Shown one piece after another: positions 26,160 through 34,899 of a stretch of DNA of 64,000 nucleotides. The notes below the pieces were generated by a model. The model was not told the DNA's origin. It saw only the letters and a program-made list of their open reading frames with translations, and made no database searches. A program made the translations under genes and the position numbers. Source of the stretch: CAWDMN01 sp963803155 (GTDB lineage: Bacteria > Acidobacteriota > Terriglobia > Versatilivoradales > Versatilivoraceae); assembly GCA_963803155.1 (NCBI GenBank), contig CAWDMN010000026.1:33822-97821 (forward strand), written 5' to 3'. Position 1 is the first letter of the stretch. Each line of letters starts with the position of its first letter.

Positions 26160-27282
26160 CTTCAGATCACTGTGCCAAACAATTTCAGGCTGGAGGAGTC
26201 CCATTCCCTCAGGCGATTTCTTGATTGGGGTACTGAAGGGCGAAGGAATTGGTCCGGAAATTATTGAGCCAACTTTGCGAGTACTGGAAGCCGCCACCTT
26301 AGAAAAATCAATCCGGGTCCGGACCTGCTTCGGCAGCAGTATCGGCAAAGTGGCTCTCCAAGAAACCGGTTGCCCATTGACGGAAGAAGTCAAAGGGTTT
26401 TGCCAGACCATCTTTCGGCAAAACGGAGCTATCCTCTGTGGTCCTGGGGGAGGTCGATTCGTTTATGAATTGCGTTCGCATTTTGATCTCTTCTGCAAGA
26501 TCATTCCAATCCGGCCATTGGTTAAAGCGGCCGACTTAGGGGTTCTTAAACCGGCGGCCTTGCTGGACGTTGATATTGTATTGGTCCGGGAAAATATCGG
26601 AGGGATCTACATGGGGCAATGGGGGGAGGCGCGGCGGGGGGATCAAACTGTGGCCTCCCATGCTTTCGAGTACCGCACTGACCAGGTCGAACGAATCCTG
26701 CAAGTGGCTCTAGGATTGGCCCAAGCCCGGCGGGGCAAGCTGACGTTGGTGGTGAAAACCGAAGGCATACCCACCATCAGCCGCCTTTGGATGAACAGCC
26801 TCGAAGAGATTGCCCGCGGGACTGGGATACACACCGAGATCCTCGAAGCGGATAATGCTGCTTTTCAGCTGATCAACGCTGCCCGGAATTTTGACGTAAT
26901 CGTCACTTCCAACCTGCTGGGAGATATTCTGGGGGATCTCGGCGCACTGCTTCTAGGTTCCCGCGGAATGAGCTTCTCCGGAAATTTTGGCCCAGATTAC
27001 CGGGCGGTGTACCAGACTGCTCATGGTGCCGCATACAACCTGACCGGGCTAAACTCCGCGAATCCCGTCGGCCAGATCCTCTCTCTCGCCATGTTGCTGC
27101 GGTTTAATTTCGGGTTGATAGATTTGGCCGAAAGGATTGAAGCTGCCGTGAAACGTACACTGGAGGCGGGGTGGAGGACGACGGATATTGCCTCGCCCGG
27201 ATGCATGCGAGTGGGAACACGGGAGTTGGGGGATCGTATTGCCGATGCAGTGCGTGCCCTGAACTTGGAGGCAGTATCATGA
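26152..27282 (+). CDS. Isopropylmalate/isocitrate dehydrogenase-family enzyme, divergent
   Basis: 376 residues from ATG at 26152, inside the overlap ATGTCTGA with the ligase stop. The family of NAD(P)-dependent decarboxylating hydroxyacid dehydrogenases is clear: GEGIGPEI, VRENIGGIY, the catalytic Lys in VVKTEG, metal-binding Asps in GDILGDLGALL, and ANPVGQILSLAMLL. Usual cofactor-loop residues differ: HGSAPDIAG is HGAAYNLTG and the KANVL segment is KTEGI. The acid substrate or cofactor may therefore be unusual. Homoisocitrate-, tartrate- or isopropylmalate-like chemistry (oxidation plus decarboxylation of a 2-hydroxy acid) is the family expectation. Confidence 0.82.
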   Translation: MSDFRSLCQTISGWRSPIPSGDFLIGVLKGEGIGPEIIEPTLRVLEAATLEKSIRVRTCFGSSIGKVALQETGCPLTEEVKGFCQTIFRQNGAILCGPGGGRFVYELRSHFDLFCKIIPIRPLVKAADLGVLKPAALLDVDIVLVRENIGGIYMGQWGEARRGDQTVASHAFEYRTDQVERILQVALGLAQARRGKLTLVVKTEGIPTISRLWMNSLEEIARGTGIHTEILEADNAAFQLINAARNFDVIVTSNLLGDILGDLGALLLGSRGMSFSGNFGPDYRAVYQTAHGAAYNLTGLNSANPVGQILSLAMLLRFNFGLIDLAERIEAAVKRTLEAGWRTTDIASPGCMRVGTRELGDRIADAVRALNLEAVS

Positions 27283-29300
27283 GACCAGCCCTGCTCCTGG
27301 TTGATATTCAAAACGATTTTCTTCAAAGACCCGGATTGCGTCCCTCAGCGAATAATTTCGTCCGCCGGACTCAGCACTTGTTGAAGAATTGGAGAAGGCT
27401 TGAGTTGCCGGTAATCCATGTTCAGACCATAATCCGAGCAGATGGATCTGACCGGATGCCCCACTGGAAAGAACAAGGTGTCTGGTCCTGCGTGGAAGGA
27501 ACAGCGGGCAGCCGCCCTCCCGTGGAATTGGAACCTCTTTCTACCGAGAAAATTTTTCGGAAACAATTTTACAGTGCCTTCGAAGGAGAGGAACTCTCTC
27601 TTTATCTGAAAGGACTGGCGGTGGATCACCTCACCATCGCCGGCTTATACCTGCACAGCTGCGTTCGTTCCACGGTTCTTGATGCATATGCGCGCGGTTA
27701 CACTGTGTGGATTGCGAGTGAGGCCACCGCATCCATCGATCCGCTCCACGGCAAAGTCACCCGGAGTTTTCTTGCTAAACGAGCCGCCTGTTTCCTCTCT
27801 TCAGCGGAGGTGTTACGGAGAAGCGTAATTCGGGAAGTGGCATCCTTCCAGCCCGGGGCGGAGGTTTTGCCCGCTGGGGTGTGTGGTGGAAAATGGATCG
27901 CCCCGTGCCGTCATGTTGTTTGGGAACAGCGGGATCCTACGGATTGGGAGAGAGTGCTGGCCAGGGTCGCGCTTGCAGATCCGGAGGATATAGCCGAAGC
28001 GGTGGTCTCAGCACGCCAGGCTCAAAACAAATGGGCTGGATTCCCCGTCTCCTGCCGGGTTCAGATACTTGAAAGTTGGGCAAAACATCTGACGTTGCAG
28101 GAAAACGAGCTGGCTGTATCCATGGCAAAGGAGCTGGGGAAGCCTGTGGCATTGGCCCGGGATGAAGTGCGTTTCGCCGTGCGTTTGCTTCAGGCAACGG
28201 TGTCTCAGAACAAGGATCAAGATGACCGGAAATATCCCGCCGGTGAGGTTTATGCCCGCCATTCCGCCCGTGGTATCGTGGGTCTGGTCACTCCATGGAA
28301 TAATCCAGTCGCCATCCCGGCTGGCAAGATCGGCCCAGCAACAGTCCATGGAAATGCAGTGATTTGGAAGCCGGCACTCCAGGCACCCCGGACCACACTC
28401 CTCCTGAGCCAAACGATTTCAAGGGCGGGGTTTCCAGATGGTCTGGTGAACCTATTGTACGGCGGGCCAGCCACAGTCCGAAATCTGGTCTCCCGGGATG
28501 AAATTTCCTTCATATCTTTTACCGGGTCCAGTGCCGCCGGCCGGGAGGTGGCGGCTCTTTGCGGTTGCCACGGAAAAACCTTGCAGGCCGAATTGGGCGG
28601 TAACAATGCGGCAATTGTCTTTCCCGATGCGGATATCCAAAGCGCTGCCCGGGAACTGGCCTTCTCGGCTTTCGCCTTTGCTGGTCAGCGTTGCACTGCC
28701 ACCCGGCGGTTCATCGTCCACGCAGAACGTGCGCAGGAGTTCCAGGACGCACTGGTGGCAGCCATCGAGTCCCTTCGAATAGGACAACCGCTGGAAGAGC
28801 AGACGGACGTGGGGCCAGTCATCTCCAGGGAAAAACAAGAATCGCTTGAAGCAATCGTGCGGGCAGGGCTGGCCGGCGGCGCCCGGCTTGTTTGTGGCGG
28901 AAAGATTCCGGCCGGATGGGCCGCGGGATGCTGGTTTGAGCCAACCTTGCTCGAAGTGTCCAATCCTTCCCTTCCCGTGGTGCAGGAGGAAGCCTTCGGC
29001 CCCATCGCCGTATGGCAGACGGTGAGTAATCTCAATGAAGCCTTGCTGAGACTGAATGGTGTCCAGCAGGGATTAACGGCCAGTTTCTATTCGCAAGATC
29101 CCAAAGCTTGGAGTCTGTTCCTTGAGCAAGCGGAATGCGGAGTGCTCAAGCTCAATCAGCCTACAATGGGCGTAGATTCTTCGGCCCCTTTTGGCGGATG
29201 GAAGGCTTCGGGAATTGGTCCCCCCGAGCATGGTCCTGGGGACTTGGAGAGTTACACCCGGTGGCAGGCTGTTTATGCTCATCGCTGGAAGCAGGGTTAA
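27279..29300 (+). CDS. Fusion of isochorismatase-like cysteine hydrolase and aldehyde dehydrogenase
   Basis: 673 residues from the ATG in the ATGA overlap at 27279. Residues 1-~205 are an isochorismatase-like hydrolase with the catalytic triad visible: D9 (VDIQNDF), K95 (FRKQFYSAF) and C128 (YLHSCVRST). Residues ~215-673 are an aldehyde dehydrogenase with N341 (TPWNNP), E438 (QAELGGN) and nucleophile C472 (GQRCTA). Both active sites look intact. The hydrolase class cleaves amides, enol ethers or carbamates; the second half oxidises an aldehyde to an acid or thioester. One chain suggests the product of one site may be the substrate of the other. Confidence 0.88.
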   Translation: MRPALLLVDIQNDFLQRPGLRPSANNFVRRTQHLLKNWRRLELPVIHVQTIIRADGSDRMPHWKEQGVWSCVEGTAGSRPPVELEPLSTEKIFRKQFYSAFEGEELSLYLKGLAVDHLTIAGLYLHSCVRSTVLDAYARGYTVWIASEATASIDPLHGKVTRSFLAKRAACFLSSAEVLRRSVIREVASFQPGAEVLPAGVCGGKWIAPCRHVVWEQRDPTDWERVLARVALADPEDIAEAVVSARQAQNKWAGFPVSCRVQILESWAKHLTLQENELAVSMAKELGKPVALARDEVRFAVRLLQATVSQNKDQDDRKYPAGEVYARHSARGIVGLVTPWNNPVAIPAGKIGPATVHGNAVIWKPALQAPRTTLLLSQTISRAGFPDGLVNLLYGGPATVRNLVSRDEISFISFTGSSAAGREVAALCGCHGKTLQAELGGNNAAIVFPDADIQSAARELAFSAFAFAGQRCTATRRFIVHAERAQEFQDALVAAIESLRIGQPLEEQTDVGPVISREKQESLEAIVRAGLAGGARLVCGGKIPAGWAAGCWFEPTLLEVSNPSLPVVQEEAFGPIAVWQTVSNLNEALLRLNGVQQGLTASFYSQDPKAWSLFLEQAECGVLKLNQPTMGVDSSAPFGGWKASGIGPPEHGPGDLESYTRWQAVYAHRWKQG

Positions 29301-30274
29301 TCTTGAGGTTGGACTCCTGCTGAGCGGACTATGCCAGCGAGACACAGTCCAAGACCATCAGCTGAAGGAATAGAACCTCTCCAATTTTCGTAACATGGTA
29401 AAAAGAGATTTGGCGAAGTTGCATCTCAATCGGATAGGATCGAAAAGCAAAATATCGAGGCCTCGCGGCGCACAATTCAAGCGCCACAGAAAGGTAAAGA
29501 CAAGGAGGAATGCCCCGGGAGGGCTCATCCGCCCTGGTGGATAAGCCGCGCCTGGAACTGGCTCCGATTGTGCCTTGATAAGTAGAGGAATGGAGAAAGC
29601 AGCGGGGCGGAATTGGGAGTGGTTGCTGGCGATGAAGCTAGTGCAGAAGAAGATGGGTTGAACCAGCACAAAGTGGCCGCCTGGCTGGGGATCAAGGATG
29701 GATTGACCGTAATCCATGATTTGAAGGATTTCAAATAAATACTTTCAGTAGATCCACCATCCAAAGAGTTCTGCAAAACTGAAGATCCAGCTTTTGCGGA
29801 TGCTCCCATTTCCCCCCTGAGGAGTATTTCAAATCTCAACCTGTGGCTCCCGATGTCCCAATGGCCCATCCCACCCTTAAGGGATACAGATGTATGAGGG
29901 TCCCTTGTATTCGGATCAATCCATTTTTTTTGAAAAAAATCTCAACGATTTGTCTGGTGAACCAGTATATTATTGCGAAATAGCAAAGTATTTGTTCAGA
30001 ACGAATAAATGGAAATTTCGCGGGCTTTGAGCGGAATTATTCATTGAATAGAGTCGATTGTGCCGAGTCCTAGGCTCATGGAGAGGATCCCCTCACTCCA
30101 TCCACTCTCTAAATATAACGAACCTAAATACAGTCTCGGCGGTAACGGTACCGGCAATCTCACTGTTTCTTGAGACGGCAGGACATTGAGCATTTTTAAG
30201 AACTTGATGGGGAAAACACTATTTTCCAGAACTTGAGCCAATCATTGGACATTGCAAATGCGGCAGATGTAACA
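29301..30274. other. Long intergenic region after the four-gene operon
   Basis: No intact gene is supported. It holds the right copy of the 54-bp repeat, then a plus-strand frame fragment around 29610-29740 (ending LNQHKVAAWLGIKDGLTVIH) with no start or ribosome site, which may be a gene remnant. The AT-rich stretch at 29920-30000 probably holds the promoter of the sigma-factor operon. Confidence 0.5.
29412..29465 (+). repeat. 54-bp direct repeat, right copy flanking the four-gene operon
   Basis: Same orientation as 22792-22845, with the 33-base core at 29428-29460. It lies 111 bp after the stop of the last operon gene. The two copies bracket exactly the four coupled genes. Confidence 0.85.
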
Positions 30275-30832
30275 ATGCGCGACCTGATTCAGCGTGCTCA
30301 GAGCGGTGACTCCAGCGCCCTTGAAGAATTGATCCTGGTTCATCAGGACCGCGTCTTGCGTCTCTCCATTTATTTGCTGGGGGATCTTGAAGAGGCCAGG
30401 GATGCCTCACAGGAAATACTTTTGCGCTTATGCCGATCTATCGACCGTTTTGATGTTGCGCGTAAAATTCAACCCTGGCTCAACCAAATAACGGTAAATG
30501 TATGCCGTGATTTTATACGAAGAAGAAAGAACCGGCCAAAGATTTCCCTGGAGGAGTGGATGGAATCTGGATCGAGGCTTGAATTCACCAATGCGGGGGA
30601 TTTGGAGTCGGCTCATGAATTGCGTGAAAAACGACGATTGATTATGCAAGCTCTCGCCTCGCTGCCTGAAATGGAACGCGCCGCCCTTGTATTGCGGGAC
30701 CTTGATGGTTTGACGACCAGGGAAGTTGCCGCCATATTGGGTTCTTCAGAGACGACCGTGCGCTCACAAATCTGTTCGGCGCGGCTCAAGATTAAGAAGT
30801 ACAGAGATAAATGCATGCGGAGGCGTTCATGA
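30275..30832 (+). CDS. ECF-type RNA polymerase sigma factor
   Basis: 185 residues from ATG at 30275; an in-frame TTG at 30233 is an alternative and neither has a strong ribosome site. Region 2 spans LIQRAQSGDSSALEELI to FIRRRKNRP with the DASQEILLRL core helix. Region 4 is QALASLPEMERAALVLRDLD followed by the helix-turn-helix TTREVAAILGSSETTVRSQI. ECF factors redirect RNA polymerase to stress or envelope promoters. The stop overlaps the next start as ATGA, and that gene encodes a zinc-finger anti-sigma candidate. Confidence 0.92.
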   Translation: MRDLIQRAQSGDSSALEELILVHQDRVLRLSIYLLGDLEEARDASQEILLRLCRSIDRFDVARKIQPWLNQITVNVCRDFIRRRKNRPKISLEEWMESGSRLEFTNAGDLESAHELREKRRLIMQALASLPEMERAALVLRDLDGLTTREVAAILGSSETTVRSQICSARLKIKKYRDKCMRRRS

Positions 30833-31566
30833 GTTGTGAGCGATATGAGCCCTTCATTGCGCTGTATGTTGAGAGAGATTTGAATAAGGGCGAGGCGCAA
30901 AATCTGGAAATGCATCTGGCGGAGTGTCCGGTGTGTCTCCAGTTAGTTGAGGAATTGAGACAAAGTCAGGCCGAATTAAAAACGCTCACCCAGTTTTCCT
31001 TTTCTCCCCAACAAAAACAGTCACTACGTTCGGCTGTGATGTGCCAGCTGCTGAATTCAGACCGGGACTTTAATAAAAAATCTGCCTTTTCAGTTTCCAG
31101 ATTGGGCTGGAGGCCGATCATGATCGCAATCTTGTTGATGCTCGTCGCAGGATTGTCTTGGATCGGCTTGAAACCTTTAACTCCGCCAATCCAACAACAA
31201 AAAAACAATAGGCAAGTTTTAGCGGAGATTTCTGCTCAGAATCTAAAGGCTCCCCCAAACTCAATCTCCCCGGCTCACTCAGCCGTAAGATCAGACAACA
31301 ATAAAAACAGGAACAGGAATCCAAAAAGATCAAATGCCGTGATATCCCCTAAAAAAATAGACCACAAAGAATCCCAATTCAATTGGGCCGAACACACTTT
31401 TAAATGGCCCTCCATTCAAGTCGCTTCTCTGGAGTTTGACCAAGCCAAAACCACTAAGTCCAAGCTCCCTCCTTTACACAATCAATTGCTTATCAAACTA
31501 GACAGCGATGATTCCAAGGTTGTCATCTATTGGACCATCGATCCCTCAGAAAGGACAAATCAATGA
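30829..31566 (+). CDS. Putative anti-sigma factor, zinc-finger N-terminus and one membrane segment
   Basis: 245 residues from the ATGA overlap at 30829. The N-terminus has the HxxxCxxC motif of zf-HC2 anti-sigma domains (MHLAECPVCLQLVEEL). A single membrane helix (IMIAILLMLVAGLSWIGL, about 100-117) separates it from a periplasmic Asn/Lys-rich part. The C-terminus (LLIKLDSDDSKVVIYWTID) resembles short beta segments in other membrane regulators. It likely holds the upstream sigma factor at the membrane until an envelope signal arrives. ATGA overlaps on both sides indicate a coupled three-gene unit. Confidence 0.8.
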   Translation: MSCERYEPFIALYVERDLNKGEAQNLEMHLAECPVCLQLVEELRQSQAELKTLTQFSFSPQQKQSLRSAVMCQLLNSDRDFNKKSAFSVSRLGWRPIMIAILLMLVAGLSWIGLKPLTPPIQQQKNNRQVLAEISAQNLKAPPNSISPAHSAVRSDNNKNRNRNPKRSNAVISPKKIDHKESQFNWAEHTFKWPSIQVASLEFDQAKTTKSKLPPLHNQLLIKLDSDDSKVVIYWTIDPSERTNQ

Positions 31567-32399
31567 ATTCAATTAAGCCTCTTCGGCTGAGTGTGTCAGC
31601 AGTGATTTTCCTGTCAATAGCCATGATCGGCCCATTGACTGCCCAAGTAAAGAAAGAGGAGAAACTACTAGATCAAAAAGAGTATTCTACTATCCCTCCA
31701 AAAGATTCCATGCGGACATTTCAAATTCGACATTTAAACAGTAGAGAACAAATGAACAATTTGGTCATGACACTTCAGAGGGTTTTACAATTGACTAAGT
31801 TTAGCTCGGACAATGACCGGAAGATTGTTGTTGTTCGAGCTCCGCTAGAGGTACTCGACAACGTCGAAAGAATCATAAAAGATATGGATGTCCCTAAAAA
31901 AAATGCCAGTTTTTCCTGCTTCGTTCTGAAGGCAACGAATGAGGCGATCCCCAGCAATGAAATGCCGAACACCTTGGAACCTGTAATCGAGCAGTTAAAG
32001 GGGACACTGGCGTACAAAAATTACCAATTAATCGACACCCTGTTGGCAAGGGGAATCGAAGGAACGGCGATAAAAATGTCGGGGAATTTCCCGTTGAAAC
32101 CAGTAGCAGGGGCAAGGATGGTGAATTTGCCTCAATCCGTCGAGGACATTTCCTCTTCTGATTTGGAACTGTCGTTTCAAGTTTCCCATGTGGAAAAAGA
32201 AAGGGTCCTCAATATAACACTCGAATTTAGAGTGAAGATCCCAATCAAAAATGAGGGGAAAATCGAATTTATCAATTCAGCCATTAGCACTAGCTTGGAC
32301 CTTCATGAAGGCCAGATGGCTGTCGTGGGAAAAACCAGCGTGGCAGGCTTACCCGCGGAGAATCTAATCCTGGTTATTTCCGCAAAAGTATTAGATTGA
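31563..32399 (+). CDS. Secreted secretin-domain-like protein
   Basis: 278 residues with a signal peptide (LSVSAVIFLSIAMIGPLTAQ). Residues about 40-100 (RTFQIRHLNSREQMNNLV...RKIVVVRAPLEVLDNVERII) resemble the N1-type ring-building domain of type II/IV secretins. The C-terminus (SLDLHEGQMAVVGKTSVAG, LILVISAKVLD) resembles the end of secretin beta-domains. Length is much shorter than full secretins, so it may be a stand-alone periplasmic partner or regulator. Coupled by ATGA to the anti-sigma gene, it may be the sensor or target of this sigma system. Confidence 0.65.
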   Translation: MNSIKPLRLSVSAVIFLSIAMIGPLTAQVKKEEKLLDQKEYSTIPPKDSMRTFQIRHLNSREQMNNLVMTLQRVLQLTKFSSDNDRKIVVVRAPLEVLDNVERIIKDMDVPKKNASFSCFVLKATNEAIPSNEMPNTLEPVIEQLKGTLAYKNYQLIDTLLARGIEGTAIKMSGNFPLKPVAGARMVNLPQSVEDISSSDLELSFQVSHVEKERVLNITLEFRVKIPIKNEGKIEFINSAISTSLDLHEGQMAVVGKTSVAGLPAENLILVISAKVLD

Positions 32400-32415
32400 T
32401 GCTGGTTCAGACAGC

Positions 32416-32434
32416 TCCCCCAAGGAGGGGTTTT
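32416..32434 (+). terminator. Putative rho-independent terminator of the sigma operon
   Basis: TCCCCCAAGGAGGGGTTTT: a short C/G stem (CCCC with GGGG) and a small loop, followed directly by TTTT, 17 bp after the last stop of the operon. Confidence 0.55.
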
Positions 32435-32621
32435 CATATGATTAGAACAATCAAAAAAAAACCGCCTTCCGGGTCACACATATTGAAGGTTTGCCAAGTG
32501 TCAACACTAATCCCTCGGCAGAGCCGCGCATTCTTTTTTCGATCAGAAGGCGAAGTGCCGGGAGTATTTGGATAAGAAAGTTAAGGCCCGCACCTCAATA
32601 ACGGCTGCTGCCGCGTGTTGT

Positions 32622-34304
32622 CTATTTCCCATATTCAGACGGGCGAGAGGAAGCCGCTTCGAGCAGCCGAAGATGCGCTGCGTTGAAAGCGTCGATCTTC
32701 GCATCGTAGTCGGTAAACGTGCGAACAAGCCGCGAACAAATTTCATCGGCGAGCTTTTCATCTCGCGCGGCTACAATACGGAGCAATTCGTAGTCCTCAA
32801 TGCCCGCCCCCATGGCTTCGAACCGGACACTCGACCAGGGGCCGTCCTTGCCGGGATAGATAATATGCGAATCACCCGGAGGCAGATGGAACTCTTTATA
32901 TGGCCCGTGCGGCGGACAGGTGTTCTCGAACGGGTCCTGCTCCTCGATAATTTGGTTCAAGCCCCAGTGCAGGTAACCGTCCAACCGGTAGCGCCAGTTT
33001 CCCCAATGCAGCAGGCGGGTTCGCAACAGTTCGGTGTCGATGAAGCGGTTCAGGTAGAGACCGCTCGGCCCGCAACAGGTATAAAACCAGATCGTGTCAC
33101 CTCGGCGGCGATGGGCCTCAAAGGCCTCACGCCCTTTCTCGTAGCTCTCGCTGAGCGGCACCCAAATATCAACGGCGCCATCGAGTTCCGGTTCGCCGAG
33201 CGCGTCGATAAGCGGCACGCCGGGCAGGAATTTGCGCACCGTGCCGGCCATGATGCGGTAGTCGCCGAAGTCTTTGGGAGAAGGCTCATCGACGACGTGC
33301 TGGATTGCGAGGCTGTACCAGCCGTTGCGCCGAAGCATGTCCGCCCAAGCCGGCAGGGACTGGGCCAGAAACTCGTATGCCTCATGAGATGTGCCAGGCT
33401 TCGGCGTACCGTCAACGTTCACCACGAACGGCGCAACTGCTTCCTTCCGGCGATCATGCCCGGCAATGTGCGGGAGTTCAATGTGGGTGAATCCCTCGGC
33501 GAGGAACATCCGGATCATTCTCTCCGTGCGCGTGAAGTCGAACTTCCAGCGCCCTTCCTCGGTCTTTTGCTGCTCCGGCCCGATGGGAATAAAGTCGGTT
33601 TGGCGCCCGCGCCGCATCATGACGGCATACTGGCGAAGCATGTTCCAATGCGCTTCGGACCACGGTTCGACTCCATGCAGGCGGGCCATGCGAGCGGTGC
33701 TGAACCAGTTGGTCACCCGCAAATGGCCCTGCGCAGGCACCCGAGCCTCATGGACAGTGAGCGTCACCGCGATCTCGATCCTCTCTTTGCCAACCTTGAT
33801 CCACAACAGCCCTTTCTGTTGTCCCGGCTTCGCCTCCGACGGGATCCTAAACGACGCATACAGCCCTTCGGTTTCTCCACGCGCGGAATCACCGTCGCGG
33901 AGCGGACGCAGTGCCTCGTAGACCCGGTACGGCGCCTTGCGAATTACATATTCCGGAGTCGGCCGATCAGGCGGGATCGCACTGCATGGCGGGCCTGAGT
34001 TCTCGGGTACTTTGACATCGATAAGTTGGAACATCTCCGGCGCGAGGCTGCCTTTGAATGAAGTTGCGAGCGGATCGCCCGGCTTTACGCCGCGCAGCAG
34101 CACCTGGAACCCCGCACGACTGCCCCGCGCGGCATGCAGATCCATGGTGTGTAAGGGCGTCGCCGGAATCGCCGAATCGGGATATAGCCACTCATTGGCG
34201 CTGACGATGTGATATTGAATGGATTGGGCAATACCCTCAACTTGCGTGCAAACCAGCGCGATCCAAAACATGGCGCTTACACATGCCGCTTTGGAAATGG
34301 TCAT
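32622..34304 (-). CDS. Secreted DUF4091 (GH123-like) glycoside-hydrolase-type protein
   Basis: 560 residues from ATG at 34304, with GGAGG 5 bases upstream; the open frame continues to 34865 without a better start. It has a signal peptide (ACVSAMFWIALVCTQVEGIA). An N-terminal beta domain precedes a barrel with RVTNWFSTARMARLHG and HVVDEPSP, whose Asp-Glu pair matches the catalytic dyad of GH123-type enzymes. The C-terminus has HWGLN and the GAGIEDYELLRI motif common to DUF4091. It is predicted to act on glycans outside the cytoplasm. Third-position GC is high, so a long antisense frame of 476 codons exists on the other strand but is not a gene. Confidence 0.85.
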   Translation of the reverse strand: MTISKAACVSAMFWIALVCTQVEGIAQSIQYHIVSANEWLYPDSAIPATPLHTMDLHAARGSRAGFQVLLRGVKPGDPLATSFKGSLAPEMFQLIDVKVPENSGPPCSAIPPDRPTPEYVIRKAPYRVYEALRPLRDGDSARGETEGLYASFRIPSEAKPGQQKGLLWIKVGKERIEIAVTLTVHEARVPAQGHLRVTNWFSTARMARLHGVEPWSEAHWNMLRQYAVMMRRGRQTDFIPIGPEQQKTEEGRWKFDFTRTERMIRMFLAEGFTHIELPHIAGHDRRKEAVAPFVVNVDGTPKPGTSHEAYEFLAQSLPAWADMLRRNGWYSLAIQHVVDEPSPKDFGDYRIMAGTVRKFLPGVPLIDALGEPELDGAVDIWVPLSESYEKGREAFEAHRRRGDTIWFYTCCGPSGLYLNRFIDTELLRTRLLHWGNWRYRLDGYLHWGLNQIIEEQDPFENTCPPHGPYKEFHLPPGDSHIIYPGKDGPWSSVRFEAMGAGIEDYELLRIVAARDEKLADEICSRLVRTFTDYDAKIDAFNAAHLRLLEAASSRPSEYGK

Positions 34305-34899
34305 TTCATCCTCCGTTTCTCCCTGATAGATGAGTGCAACCTCAGTCGCCGGTAATATAGGCCATTCTATTTGGGTGCACAAGGGGAAAGCGGCTTGGGA
34401 GTGCTGTTTGGACGTGGATGATGGTTCAAAAAAATGGATAATTCCCTTCGGGATTTTCAGCGCAGAGCCACTTTTTGACTCTGCGGCATTTTCCCTTGGC
34501 GAACGATGCGCCAGGGTGACGCTCGACAAAAAGCCACCGACGCGTTGAAAAGCACGAGTCTGCGCCACCGGCACATTCACGCTTTGAAAATTGATCACTC
34601 GCCAAATTATGCAGAACTGATCCTGCGGACTGTTGTAGCCCATTATGTTGGCCCACAATTTCACCCTTGAACGCCACTTCTGTTTGCACCCTCTCCGGAT
34701 TTTTGAAGTGTCTCTGACCCAAGAAAGCCTATATAATGCGCTTTTTGGCAGAATACAAGGTGAGGCGAGGTCAGGATCGAACTCTTGGAGTTCATCTTGC
34801 CTGCGCTCGATGTCTCTGCTCTGGCGGTGGCAAATTAGACTGAGGCACACTGTACGGTTTTTCACTCTTACTTTTTAAGCAGGTAGAAGGGATGAGGTT
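34305..34899. other. Intergenic region between divergent carbohydrate genes
   Basis: Nothing certain. Open frames of up to 98 codons exist on the minus strand but lack starts with ribosome sites and recognisable domains. Both flanking genes are transcribed outward, so their promoters should be here. Confidence 0.5.

Noticed and set aside
32568..33998. A 476-codon plus-strand frame
   Set aside because: It is antisense to the DUF4091 gene; high third-position GC keeps it open, and it has no domain, signal peptide or ribosome site.
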